Source: Asterella californica (lineage: Eukaryota; Streptophyta; Marchantiopsida; Marchantiales; Aytoniaceae). Taken from it: a DNA stretch of 64,000 nt. The stretch's first letter is position 1, and every line of letters starts with the position of its first letter. The translations under genes were made by a program, and so were the position numbers. Below, one piece after another: positions 35,501 through 47,300 of this stretch. The notes beneath the pieces were generated by a model, which was not told where the DNA came from, made no database searches, and saw only the letters and a list, made by a program, of their open reading frames with translations. Where the stretch lies: assembly GCA_036924285.1 (NCBI GenBank), contig JAYKYS010000001.1:39431501-39495500 (forward strand), in the 5' to 3' direction.

Positions 35501-37631
35501 AAGACTCCAGAAGACGAAGGATGGATGGGCGCTCCTGCTGCGATGCGAGGAAGCGCATAGAAGAGAGCCGCTCCTGCCATGAGGAGTCTTCCACCCCGGA
35601 AGATGAGAAGAGTAGCTTCTTCCCGTGCACAGAAGATGTTGGCACAGTCGGTGGAAGCGCTTCGGAAGAAGTTCAACTACACCGCGGGTAGGAAGTTACT
35701 TACCTTAGCTAGAGGATGGGATAGCGAGTCCAAAGCGATGTTGGTGGAAAACCGGGAGAGCATGTTCAGGTACTTGGATCGACAGATAGAAGGAGTGAAG
35801 ACACTTTATGGTCTTCCCTCGCTTCCGACACCTGCAACCGCATCTTCCCACGCTCCAGCACCATCGACTGGAACCGGAATGGAGAAGGAGGAGTTCGACC
35901 TCGCTGTGCACTTGGTGGTGACAGCGTTGGAAGCCGAGAAGACTCCAGAAGACGCTCCGGAAGACAAGAAGACGAGCCGTCTTCCCAGGTATTCCGCGTG
36001 GAGGAAGCGACTTCCCCGGATCCCTATGAGGTCCCCATGGTCCTTAGTCCCGCATCCGTGCCTCAGAAGACGGAAGAAGCACCGGTCGACTTCGCTTCCC
36101 AGAAGACGCTTCTGTCTTCCGAAGTAGAAGCCGAAGCCGAGGAAGACGCAGCAGCAGCGACAGCAGAGCCAGCCAAGGACGATGAGGAGGAAGCCACCTC
36201 AGTGACACCCGAGGTAACTGCAGGGCTTTCTAGCTTATCAGAAGCCGCATTAGGAACTCCGATAGGAGCAGATCATGTAGAGATTGCCTCCGTGCAATCT
36301 GAGTAGTTAGTAACTCCATTAACAATTCCAAATATAGTAGGACCGAACATGCTATCTTAAGGGTGGTAGTTTTTCCATGTAAAATTAGTTAGGATACCAT
36401 GTGGCAGCATAGGTAGCATAGGAAGGGCAAGGTGGATGGCCAATTCGGGCAGGGGAACCGCTTGCATGTGAGGTAGCAACCTCCTATCAGCGCCTCTCTC
36501 TCCCTGGTGGTCGTCTCCCCTGGTTCTCATGGCAGCGACATAAGTAGGATCACAGAGTATGAGATATAGTTCTGCCTGTTCTGCCAGTTCTAAAACGTTC
36601 AGTAGTCGATTCTATGGTGCAGGCAGACTAGACACATTAGAGAGAAGACACCTGATAGATAGTTCTTCGCACTACACCCGTTGTTGGAAACATACGAATA
36701 GTCTTGGAATACACAGGAGGGGTCTGCATACTCGTACCAGCAGTGGTTCGGAGATGTAGATAGAAGTAGTGGATAGTCTAGGAACAGGGAACGGCATCCT
36801 CGTGCAGTCCTGTTAGCTAGACTGGTGTGTCGAGGAGTAGATGCAAGAAGTAGAGGGAGTGAGCTTCCCAATGTCATTGTGACTTCTTCTCGGGGAATAG
36901 ATTGTGGATTTGAGTGCAGAAGCTTTGTTCATGTCTTCTGGATGGTGGGTTCCTTGAATTCGCTCCCAATTGTGCATGGGAAGTGTTCTTCTTGAGTGGC
37001 GGTGACTGTCAGCAGTTGTGGAAGTGTAGCTTGACTCGTTCAGTAGAGCACTTGGGATCTACGTACGAACGGTCTTATGAGTAAGGGATCCCAGAAGACA
37101 GAGTAGTCAGAGCAGCGAAGTGAAGAAGAAAGAAGCCTTCTTCCCGCAACAGAAGACGACATCCTCGAGTAGAAGACGGTGCAACAATACTCATGTTTGT
37201 TGTCTTCCTCCCCAAACTATTACAAGCAGAGATGGCTTGTTAGTCAAGATCCGGACTAGAAGCCTGTCGGAATCTTAATTTACTCTTTTCATCTTGTTTT
37301 CTCTTGTTTGGATTTTCTTATCTTCCCCATCTTCTCCCATCTTCCCCATCTTCTTACCTTCTTCTAGTGAGCTTCCGATACTTCTATTGAGCTTCCGTGA
37401 AGGTGAATGTCGTTGTAGTGCTGCAGGAAGACCAGAGCACCATGTGGCGTGTCTGGAAGACGTGTGGTTGTGTGTGGTTTTGTGAGAAGACGGGCTTTTT
37501 AGACAAAACCGGTGTGTTTGTGTGTTTGAACAGATCCTAGAACTTAGAGCAGCGATTACTTACGTAAATCCTCTGTGAGAACGATATCTTGTATACTAAA
37601 TGGGCAAAAGGAGTAATCCTGCGTCACTACA
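32576..37631 (+). repeat. 5' LTR of family B (5' end truncated)
   Basis: 5.06 kb. It begins at TAATAACTTG, about 54 bp into the LTR as defined by the 3' copy, and ends GTCACTACA. Relative to the 3' LTR it lacks about 310 bp near 37428 and has small indels in the LTR ORF. GAAGAC/GTCTTC words are very dense. An antisense open frame at 33442-32888 (184 codons) has a counterpart in the 3' LTR. Confidence 0.93.
34543..36306 (+). pseudogene. LTR-encoded ORF of family B, copy in the 5' LTR
   Basis: Same ATG and order of segments as at 46333. An 8-bp loss near 34828 throws the frame after YWYEKKIL. The correct frame resumes around 35042 (PIYWGAYIHNY) and runs to a TAG at 35558, where the other copy has AAG. 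It then goes through SLPPRKMRRVASSRAQKMLAQSVEALRKKF and TLARGWDSESKAMLV to a small deletion near 35970, which shifts frame again before the acidic tail ending VEIASVQSE (36306). It keeps CAG at the codon that is TAG in the 3' LTR copy, and keeps a ~68 bp segment (35390-35455) that the 3' copy lacks. Confidence 0.75.
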
Positions 37632-37649
37632 TATAGTGAGCACCATTTT

Positions 37650-37667
37650 TGGCACTGCTGCCGAGGA
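37650..37667 (+). other. Primer-binding site, tRNA-Asp type
   Basis: TGGCACTGCTGCCGAGGA, 18 bases after the LTR end. It is a slightly degenerate form of the tRNA-Asp PBS seen intact at 6924-6941. 37668-38009 is leader; a short frame there overlaps the gag start. Confidence 0.75.
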
Positions 37668-38009
37668 TTTCATCTTAGTAACTTCTGTTCTAAGCTTCCT
37701 GGATCTATGTGCCATTAGTTAGGTTCATTTCGAACTAACTTCGGTTGTAGTTGAATATGTTGTGGGACTCTATCTTGCTAGAAGACGGAAACCGCAACCA
37801 GAAGTTGATAAGATACCTCAGAGAGTTGGAAGAAGCCGCTTCCCTGCTTCCAAGAGCTTCTTGGAAGACTCGATCTTGGAAGATTGCAGTGAGTGCAACC
37901 AGAAGCAGGAGAAGAAGACGTTCTGAACTTGTGATCGGTTGTTCAGTCATTTGGTCTCCCGGATCTAGTGGTAGAAGGAGAGGGACATCGGTTCTCAGTA
38001 CTCTGGTGG

Positions 38010-40478
38010 ATGCCTCCGACCGGAGGAAGAAGCAGAAGACACACGGGTAAAGATCCTGAGTGGGTAAACTCACCTCAGCGAACTGCTTCTAGAGAGCAGC
38101 GGATATCCCTGAGACACCAAAAGAAAGAAGAAGAGCTCAGGAAGATCCGATCGGTAGAGTTGGAAGAGCCTTCCATCTCGAGCATAATCTTTGACGAAGA
38201 CAGACACCCACTAGGTGATCACGTGTATAAAGTAGATTTTGGTACTGGTTACTCGGAAGACGTCTTCCCAAGCACGGAAGAAGCTTCTCAAGGTGAGAGA
38301 AGACTGGAGGAGATTGTTCCAGACGTCTCGGAAGGTAGCAGTGACAGTAGCTCTGACTCAGAAGACGACCTTCGTGATTCAGACAGGCCTGGACCTTCGA
38401 GAAGACCATCTCCACCACCTGGACCTGAGGAAGAAAGAAGTTGGCAGTCGCACCAGCCGGCAGTCGACATGGCTTCCCACACTCGGCAGAAGTACCATCC
38501 GTACGACGATGATGCTGACGCGGACGACTTCATCACGATGTTCGAGACCATCTCTAGATCCAACAAGGAAGACGCTGATGTTGACAGACTCCGTGTATTT
38601 CCCAGTTTGATCGTAAGGAAGGGAAGGAAGTGGATGAGTAAAATGTTGGATGATGGTGTAGTAATGGCCTCTTGGGCTACTCTGAAGGTAGCTTTTCTGA
38701 AGAGGTTCAGAGGAGTGGGCTATGATCGGATGACCCTCATAGAACTTCAGAGACTCGAACGGAAGAAGAAAGAGACACTACGGGATTACACCGAGAGGTT
38801 TGAAGATCTCCTGGATCACATCCCTAAGAACCAAGGAAGACCCGGCTATTGTGCTCAGCAAGCTGTGGACTGGTACTTGGGAGGATTGTCTCAAGATATG
38901 GAATTGTACTGCAGAAGAGGAGGAGGTGATGATTTAGCAGAGGTACAGAAGCATGCCGAGCAGTATGAAACCTCGAGCATCACTCGGAATATGACGAAAG
39001 ACAGAGGAAAGGTCTCGAAGAAGTCCAAGAAGTCGAAGAAGTCTTCTCGGAAGTCCGAGAAGAAGTCCAAGTCCACTGAAACTGATAACAGTGATTCGGA
39101 AGCATCCTCTACTTCTGAAGAGTCTACTGTCGAAAGTTCAGAATCCGAATCTGAACGAGAGAAGAAGACGCGGAAGAAGAAGAAGGAGAAGACGCGAGCA
39201 AGGGAGGAAGTTGTGCAGAAGATGCCTCAAACTCAGATCATACAGTCTGCACCTGATCCCCGCATCGATGAGGTTCTGAAGCAGTTTGCCGACTTGAAAG
39301 TTCATCTTCTGAACCAGAAGGACAAGCGGAAGCAGCCTACGGCTTCCCGGCCAAACCTCTGGTGCAACCTTTGTAACTCTTCCGGGCACACCAGAGATCA
39401 GTGTACGTAGGACCAAGCTGTCAACTGGGCAGGATGGGAAGAAGACGATGAGGGATATCTACACGATCCCAGTGGGGAAACTTGCTATAGAATCGAGACG
39501 ATACAACCCTTCACTCTTACGCCTCCCGCCCAATATAATCGTTATGTACCTAAGGATAGAGCTAGTAATGTACAGACCAGGACGCCCTGGCAGTCTTCTT
39601 CATCACAACGACCCCTCAACCCTCTTCCTGGAGCGTGCAATAATTGTGGAGAGACAGGACACTGGTGGTCCACCTGTCCTCATCCGAGAAGACAGATTGG
39701 GCAAGTGCCCTTGTGTGGGAACTGTAAGGAAGCCGGTCATTTCACAGGGAATTGTCCTCAGACCTTACGACCACGACAAATGATGAGATTTGCAGATACC
39801 ACGCCTCTTGCAGAAGCAGCATCAACTTCTAAGCTCGAGTTAGCGGTGGTACAGCACATCACGGTAGAAGAAGAAGATCCTGGGGATTGTACGGATTGTC
39901 TCCATATCGAGGAAGACGAACCAGACCCCGGGAAGCGCGAAGGAAAGGAACCTCAGCTGCAGAAGACGACTGCAGCTCAGAAGATGGAGACACCTGAAGA
40001 AGCGTCATCTTTCACTTTGACGGATGGTACTGTTTGGAATCCTGACCCGAATTCAGATAGTTGGCCTCCGGAGGAAGTCTTGGATGAAGCTGTGTTCAAG
40101 GTAAGTACCAGAAGCAAAGGGAAGTCAGAATCTCGTCAGAAGGAGATCAAGAAGAAGAAGCAGCGTAAGGAGAGGTCATCTTCTCCTGAGCGGCCGTCTT
40201 CTCCTACTTACGACCGAGAAGATCCGAAGTACTTTGCTCCTGACATTAGACAAGAGGTTGAAGCGATCATGCAAGAAGAGCTGGAGAAGAGACGGAAGAT
40301 AGTACATCAACTTCCTACACCGACTACGGCGACATCTGCCTCACGGAAACAGCCTCCGGTCGAGGGAAGACACTCTTCTGGTCTTCCACCCAAGGAAGCA
40401 GTCACTACATCTTCTCTGTTGGAAACATCAGTCACTCTTCTGAAAAGATCCCCTTACGACTTCTTGCGAGACTTGTGA
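38010..40478 (+). pseudogene. Family B gag with three zinc knuckles
   Basis: I take the MPPT methionine as the start because the minus-strand copy begins its frame there. Order: basic N-terminus; acidic segment; capsid-like region (DDADADDFITMFE, WATLKVAFLKRFRGVGYD, LRDYTERFEDLLDHIP); Lys/Ser and Arg/Lys/Glu-rich stretches; CCHC knuckle 1 (CNLCNSSGHTRDQC). An in-frame TAG at 39408 follows directly. The same frame then continues into knuckle 2 (CNNCGETGHWWSTC) and knuckle 3 (CGNCKEAGHFTGNC). A long Glu/Lys/Pro-rich linker ends at a TGA (40476) where an Arg or similar codon is likely. Beyond it the frame continues into pol, so gag-pol was a single polyprotein frame. Confidence 0.9.
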
Positions 40479-43400
40479 AATCAGAAGGCGGATGTAACCT
40501 TCCAACAGCTGTTGGATGACAATGCTGGTTACAGGAAGTTGTTACAATCTGTGCTTCGAGGATCGAGGAAGAGGAGGACAGCTAAACTTCCCAAGAGCAC
40601 CCCGATCCTAAGGATAGAGCATAAGGACTTGGAAGCCCCAGAACTTGATATGGAGATCCATGGCTGTCTTCTGAAGAAGGTACCCATTGATTTCGGCTCC
40701 GGAGTTAACATCATGACTGAAGAAACGGCGCATGCCCTAGGCTTCACTGAATTCCAGCCTACTCCGAGAATCCTCAGAATGGCGGATCAGACCAGAAGAC
40801 GACCTTTGGGACAACTGAAAGATGTCTTGACGGTAATTGGTGGAGTATCTTTTTACCTCACTTACATCATTTTGCAACCTGTAGCTAAGGTTGGATATCA
40901 TGTGTTGATAGGAAGACCATGGCTGTATGCTGCAAATGTAAATACTGACTGGAGAAGACATCGTTTGAGATTTCCCAATCCTACACCCAAGCTCGGTGAG
41001 AAGGCTAAGGTCTCGCTTCCTTGGATCAAGATTGGACACCAAGGTGAAACTCCTTCTACAACAGAGGGGTACACTTCAGAAGACTCAGCTGCGTCTTCTG
41101 ACAGTGATGAACGATATAATGAGTTTTTGGTGAATAACGTGTGTACTACAAAAGTAGCAGAGAAAGTGGAAGATGTGGTCTATGGATACATTGAGTGCTA
41201 CGAGATTGCGGAAGAAGAGTTTCCAGAAGACGAAAGCACCGTCTTCCCTTCGGAAGATCCGACAGTTGGTCTTCCAAAAGACGAAAGCATCGTCTTCCCT
41301 TCGGAAGATCCGACAGTTGGACTTCCTGAAGATGAATCTGAACCAGAAGAAGCTCCCAAACCGGAATACTTTGGTGCCAGTGAGTACAGTCACACTGAAG
41401 GAATGGTGAACCCGGATGATCTTCAAGAAATGGAGGTTGCTCCTGGGAAGAAGCTGAAGCTTTCCAAGGTGATCGAGGGCCAACAGTTGGAAGACTTTCG
41501 AGAACTTCTGACAGAGTTCCAGGATGTCTTCGCATGGACCATAGAAGACATGAAAGACATACCTCGAGAGTTGGGAGAGCATCGCATCGACTTGCTAGAG
41601 GGCGTTGTTCCTGCACGGCAGAGGCAGTATCGGCTCAACCCCAAGTACTCGCTTCTGGTGAAGGACCAGATTGACCAATACCTGAAGGCAGGAGTCATCT
41701 TCCTAGTACTTAGCAGTGAGTGGGTAGCTCCTATTGTCATCGTGCCGAAGAAGCAGACAGGGAAGATCCGAGTGTGTCAGGACTTCCGGAAGCTGAACTT
41801 GGCCACTAAGAAGGATCATCACCCTTTACCATTCACCGACTCTGTGTTAGACCAGGTAGCAAGGCATGAGTTCTACAGCTTCCTGGATGGGTATTCTGGG
41901 TACAACCAAGTTTCAATCAGAGAAGAAGACAAGTCGAAAACCACTTTCACTACTAATTGAGGCACGTACGCGTACAATCAAATGCCGTTTGGTTTATGCA
42001 ACGCACCTGCTACATTCCAGAGATTGATGATTACAATCTTCAAGGAGTATCTTCGCATTTTTATGGAGATTTTCTTGGATGATTTTTGCGTGTTTGGATC
42101 AAAAGAAGATCACTTGATATTTCTAAGGAAGTGTTTTCTGAAGTGTAGAGAACATCGTTTGGCTCTTCACCCGGAGAAGTGCTTCTTTGGTATGTCAGAA
42201 GGGATCTTACTAGGACATAGGATTTCCGGAAGAGGTATAGAAGTCGACTGTGCTAAGGTGGAAGTCATCATGAAACTCCACCCACTTGCTAACCTGACTC
42301 AGTTGAGAAGCTTCTTTGGCAACGTAGGATACTACCGGAGGTTTATTGACATGTATGCAGAGGTAGCAGGAAGACTCACTAAGTTGCTGAAGAAGGACGA
42401 ACCATACGTTTGGTCTTCTGAGCAGCAAGAAGCATTCGAAGAAATGAAGAGGCTTCTGTCGGAATCCCCTGTCCTACGGCCGCCTGATTGGGAAAGAGTC
42501 TTCCATATCTATGTGGATGTTTCAGCTTTCGCCATAGGGGTGGTGTTGAGTCAGAAAGATGAGAAGAAGAAGGATTATCCCATCTACTACGCGGGAAGAC
42601 AACTCAGTGATGCAGAGAAGAAGTACTCGACAACTGAAAGGGAGTGTCTTGGCATATTTACTCCTGTAGGAAGTTTAGACACTATCTTCTAGCAAACCCG
42701 TTTGTCTTCTATGTGGATCACTTCTCTTTGAAACATCTTGTAAAGAAAGCAGATTTGTCTGGTAGGATAGCTAGGTGGATTCTCCTACTCCATGAATTTA
42801 CTTACACAGTTGAGTACAGGCCCGGAAGACAGCATGTTAATGCTGACTACCTATCCAGATTAGAGACAGAACGACGAGAAGATGAAGTGGAAGATGAGTT
42901 TCTTGACGAGAAGTTGTTCTCAGTTTTCGCAGAGACACTCTCATCTGAGGGGGGGCGTACCGCCTACTTCCCAGAAGACGAGACTAGATCTTCTGATCCA
43001 GTCTTCGCGACTTCCACAGAAGAGTCGATCTTCAAGGACTTGAGGAAGTTCTTGGAAGACCAACAGTATCCTGAGGGATTAGATGCGGAGCAGAAGGCTG
43101 TCTTCTTACACAAGGCAGGTCCTTACACCATCTTCCAGGGTATCCTGTTTCGGAAGGGACATGACGAGAAGCTAAGGAGATGTCTCGAGCCGTCAGAGAT
43201 AAAGTCAGTGATCACAGGTCTTCACTACGAAGACGCTGGGGGACACTACGGGCTGAAAACCACAGTGAAGAAGATGCTAGACGCCGGATACTGGTGGCCA
43301 ACCATGTACCGAGACACTTTTCAGGAGATCAGGAAGTGCGATGCATGCCATAGGGTGGGAAGACCGACAGCTACGACAAGGTGGTCTCTTACTCCCATTC

Positions 43401-44257
43401 TTCCGCTTGCTCCGTTCGAAAAATGGAGAATCGACTTTGTGGGGCCTATCGTCCCGGTGGCGAGAAGAACACGAGCACGGTACATCTTAATAGCTACCGA
43501 CTATGCTACCAAGATGGTGGAAGGCGAGGTCACAAGGAAGAACGATGCCGTAGTAGTAGCAAGGTTCCTTTGGCATAACATCATCACTAGGTATGGATGT
43601 CCGCTGGAATTGGTGTCAGATAGGGGTACTCATCTCTTAAATGAGACCATCTCCCTCCTGACCCAATACTTCAAGATTAAGCATCGGAAGACGATGCCAT
43701 ACAACCCGAAAGCGAATGGACTGACGGAGAAGTCGAACGATCTTCTGTGCAACATCTTGAACAAGGTAACTGTTAACCATGCGTATGACTGGGACACGAA
43801 ACTGTCATCTGTGTTATGGGCTTTCAGGATTTCACCTAAAGTCACAACCCAGAAGACGCCTTTCTACCTAACTTACGGCATGACACCTATTGTGCTCATT
43901 GAGTTAGAGGTCCCAACATACCGGTTAGCCGTATCCGAACGCATGGGAGAAGAAGAGAGCCAGGAGCAACGTCTTCTCAATTTCGTAGAGTTTGAAGAAG
44001 ATAGGAATGCAGCTTTGGAGAAGACATACGAGGTGCAAGCGCAACTTAAGGTAAACTACGATAGCAAGTTGAGAAAGGTGACTGTTGTGGATGGGGACTT
44101 AGTTCTTCTCTACGACAACCGACTTCATCTTTGCTGGATGGGTCCTTACCGCGTCTTGGAGGTCTTCGACAATGGCTCCTTGCAGTTGGAAGAGTTGGAC
44201 GGTACACTGATGACCACTCGTGTTAATGGGTGGCGCGTCAAGAAGTACTGGACGTAA
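40479..44257 (+). pseudogene. Family B pol: protease, RT, RNase H, integrase
   Basis: In gag's frame. Protease KKVPIDFGSGVNIMTEETA has D-F-G in place of D-S/T-G (near 40690), then HVLIGRPWL. RT has VLSSEWVAPIVIVPKK, KIRVCQDFRKLN, then a TGA for Trp at 41958, MPFGLCNAPATFQRLM and FLDD as the YxDD box (about 42075). RNase H starts FHIYVDVSAFAIGVVL. A 1-nt frameshift near 42655 moves to a second frame. Integrase follows: zinc finger (H-H, CDACHRVG), core with IDFVGP, VSDRGTH and ANGLTEKSND (D and E 35 apart), and a GPY-like end (MGPYRVLEVF). Stop at 44255. Apart from these lesions the length is complete. Confidence 0.92.
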
Positions 44258-44299
44258 ACAGAAGTGCAGAAGCCACTAATGTTTGCGGGGACACAAACA

Positions 44300-44315
44300 T
44301 GTGAGGGTGGACGTA
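44300..44315 (+). other. Polypurine tract of family B
   Basis: TGTGAGGGTGGACGTA directly precedes the LTR start TGTGGTGCCC. It is G/A-rich but imperfect; its role as plus-strand primer is inferred from position. Confidence 0.55.
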
Positions 44316-47300
44316 TGTGGTGCCCATAAATTACAGGATGCACTAATTTTTGAAATTTTTAAGAATAATAACTTGTTTGTATAACTGAAGAAGCGTTGTT
44401 ACTTAAGGTTACGTCTTCCTTAACAGGAAGATGATCTTAAGAGCTGTTTGTAATAAGAAGTGGACTTCTTCGGAAGACGACCGTCTTCGGAAGAGCGTCT
44501 TCTCAGTTGTGTCTTCGGAAGACGGGAAGACGGCGGAAGATGAGAAGACGACGGAAGACACCTGCCTTCCAGAAGACAGTGACCGCGAAGGCCTAACCAC
44601 GAGTTTTCGGGTAAAACAGTAGGTGTACCTACTGAGTCGCACCAAATAGGTAGGTAGGTCGGGGAAGACACCTAAGGTTGAAAACCCCTAATCTGCGGGG
44701 AAGATGCGTAAGGAAGCACATTATGCGCACTCCAACTTCCCGCAGCACAGCGCGCTTGAGAAGATCGATTGGAGAGAGTGAGCTTCGCAAGTAAGCTTTG
44801 AGAGAGGAATCGAGTGAGGACATCAAGGTAGGAGAGAACCAGTTGGCAGCTAGGCGAAGGGCGAGACCGAATTGCTGGAGCATAGAAGGCAGAAAGCGAA
44901 AGCGTTTCTGTGAGCTCCCGAGAAGCTGACATTGGAGAGTAGCGAGTAGAATCGAAGGTAGAATCGAGGCGTGGCCAGAAATTGACAGCAGGCGCAGTCG
45001 AGAGGAGTCGCATCGGAGCTAGGACAAGAGCCAGAAGCACGCGGAGGTCGAAGACAACTCGGGGAGCAGAAGAAGACTGTAGAGGTTCTTCCCCACGTTC
45101 TTTCCTCTTCTCACTTCTTCTCGCCATTGTCTGATATTCCCCGTGCTTCCTTGGTTGTGTGCAGGCAGCCTGATCGATTACCCCACCCCCCATTCTTTCT
45201 ATTGAGACATTGGGCACGGAAGCGCTGCCCAATTTCTGTCAGACATCTCCCTTCTTCTTCCCGAGCTCAATTCGAGCTTCCCTACTCCTAGCCCTCAAAT
45301 TGGAGATCCCAGCTATCAATTTCCCTACCCTACTACCTCTCTACCCCCGAAACCTGGAACAGAAGACGATTCGGAAGATGGGAACATCTTCAGAAGATGC
45401 TTCTTAAACTTGACTGTCTTCGGAAGACTGTCTTCTGAAGTCGACTGTACACAATTCGTATCAAGAGTGGATTTGCTTTGCTTTTGTGTTAAGAGAGGCT
45501 TGGTACGAATCTCGAGTGGTGTGGTGAGTTGTTTTGTTATTTCGAGAAGTTGGAAGTCGAGAACAAGGCCTGTGCCTCCCGGTCTTCCAAGCTTCTCAAA
45601 CTCCACATCTTCCTAGAGAGACTAGAAGACTGAAAGGCTGGCAAAATAAGCGAGAAGACGTGAGGGTCCATTCGGATCTCTTCTGTCCGATCCATAGCAG
45701 CCATTCCTTCTTCTTCCTGAACTTAGAAGAGAGTCGTGAGAATACTTGCTGGCAGAATCTGGAGAGAATGGTCGAGGGTCATGTCTTCTCACCGAGCAGC
45801 AAGGTTCTTCTGAGTGCGTATGAGAGGTGAGAAGTCAGAAGAACAGAGTGCAATTGTCTTGAGTCTTTTATGAGGATAGATTGCGCGTAGGAAGATGAAG
45901 ACAGGTGAGACCAGTGAAGGGAAGTCTGACTTCGGGAAATCTTCCGAGAAAGACATTGAATCGGAAGCTGTCTCGAGTGTCTTCCCAGAGGCCACTGTCA
46001 CCGCAGGAGCCCGCAACCGACTTTTGAACTTGTCTTGCACTTTATGTTTCACGAATCTTGTATCTTCTGATAGGAAGTAGGATGTAATGCAAGGTGGGTT
46101 GTCTTCTTGGTAATCCATGCGAGGCCTTGCTTAGATAGGATTGTTTAGATATAGCTCGGAAGACGAGGGCTATCTAGGAAGTACTGTTAGAATCCCGGAA
46201 GACGGAGTAGCTGTCTTCTGGAAGACTAGGTTCGTCTTCTGAGAAGTAGAAGCTAGACTGTGGGCACTTGGGAAGGACTGAGCCTTCAGCTCATAGTAAG
46301 TGCTTGTGGCTTAGTGCAACAGATCTTCCAGCATGACGATGCATCCGCGAGGCTTGGTGTTACCAGCGGCAGAATTGACCAAGGCCACTCCTTTCCTCAA
46401 GGAGTTGGGTCTCGACTTCTTCCTGTGGGATTGGAACCTCGCAGATCAAGGACTTCTGGAGGAGGTGTGGGTAGCGTTGCCACCCCGTAACCGTGTACTT
46501 GCGAAGGCAGGAGTAGCTCGAGGAAGACCATCTTCCTGGACTGAAGACTGGTGGCGTAAGACTTTTCACAGGCCTGAATCCGAGAACCGAGGATATTGGT
46601 ACGAGAAGAAGATCTTGCCTAGAATCGTGAGTTCGTGGCATGTGCCTGGGAGCACCACCTACCTTTTCGTGGAAGACATGCAGGGGAGGAACGGTTGGAA
46701 GATAGAATCTTACCGGGAGCCGAAGAAGCGACTTCTGGCGAAGTTGTTTCTACATCTCTTTCCCAAGGAGAAAACGCAGAAGACAAGGTACTTAGGAGAT
46801 CAGGACGTGGAGTTCTTGGAATCACTGTGGGATGACAGAGTGCCCATCTACTGGGGCGCGTACATCCACAACTACGAACAGACGGAGCTAGCATACTGGG
46901 GTACCCCGGCGGGAGGACACTTGACGCCCTTCCTCTGCTACTTGTATGTAGCCATGGGGGATCTTAGGGAAGATCAGCTGGCAGGGTATGGACCAACGGG
47001 GCGACAGGAGGTGAAGGAGGAGACCTCGGAAGATGATGACCGAGAGGTAGCAGCAACGCCCCCTCCCACTCTGATGCCACAGCTGAGGCCCGGCTCTCAT
47101 CAGAAGATGCTTCTGGTGAGAGAAGACGAGTCTAGTGGGTCGGACTGACGCCACGCCACTGAGGAAGATGGGTCCCAGAAGTGTACCGGATCAGAGCAGA
47201 AGACTGCTTCTGCAATGCTTGGGAGTCTTCCGAAGACTCCAGAAGACGAAGGATGGATGGGCGCTCCTGCTGCGATGCGAGGAAGCGCAAAGAAGAGAGC

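Noticed and set aside
37751..38050. 99-codon frame between the PBS and gag of family B, with a 96-codon counterpart at 6829-6539 (minus)
   Set aside because: It overlaps the gag start in another frame and is Arg/Ser-rich; its presence in both copies follows from sequence identity. It could be a leader ORF but nothing supports translation.
44400..44620. GAAGAC is the recognition word of the enzyme BbsI, so the clusters might be a cloning artefact
   Set aside because: The word is dispersed irregularly through about 25 kb of natural retrotransposon sequence in both orientations and in decayed copies; there is no vector-like or assembled context.
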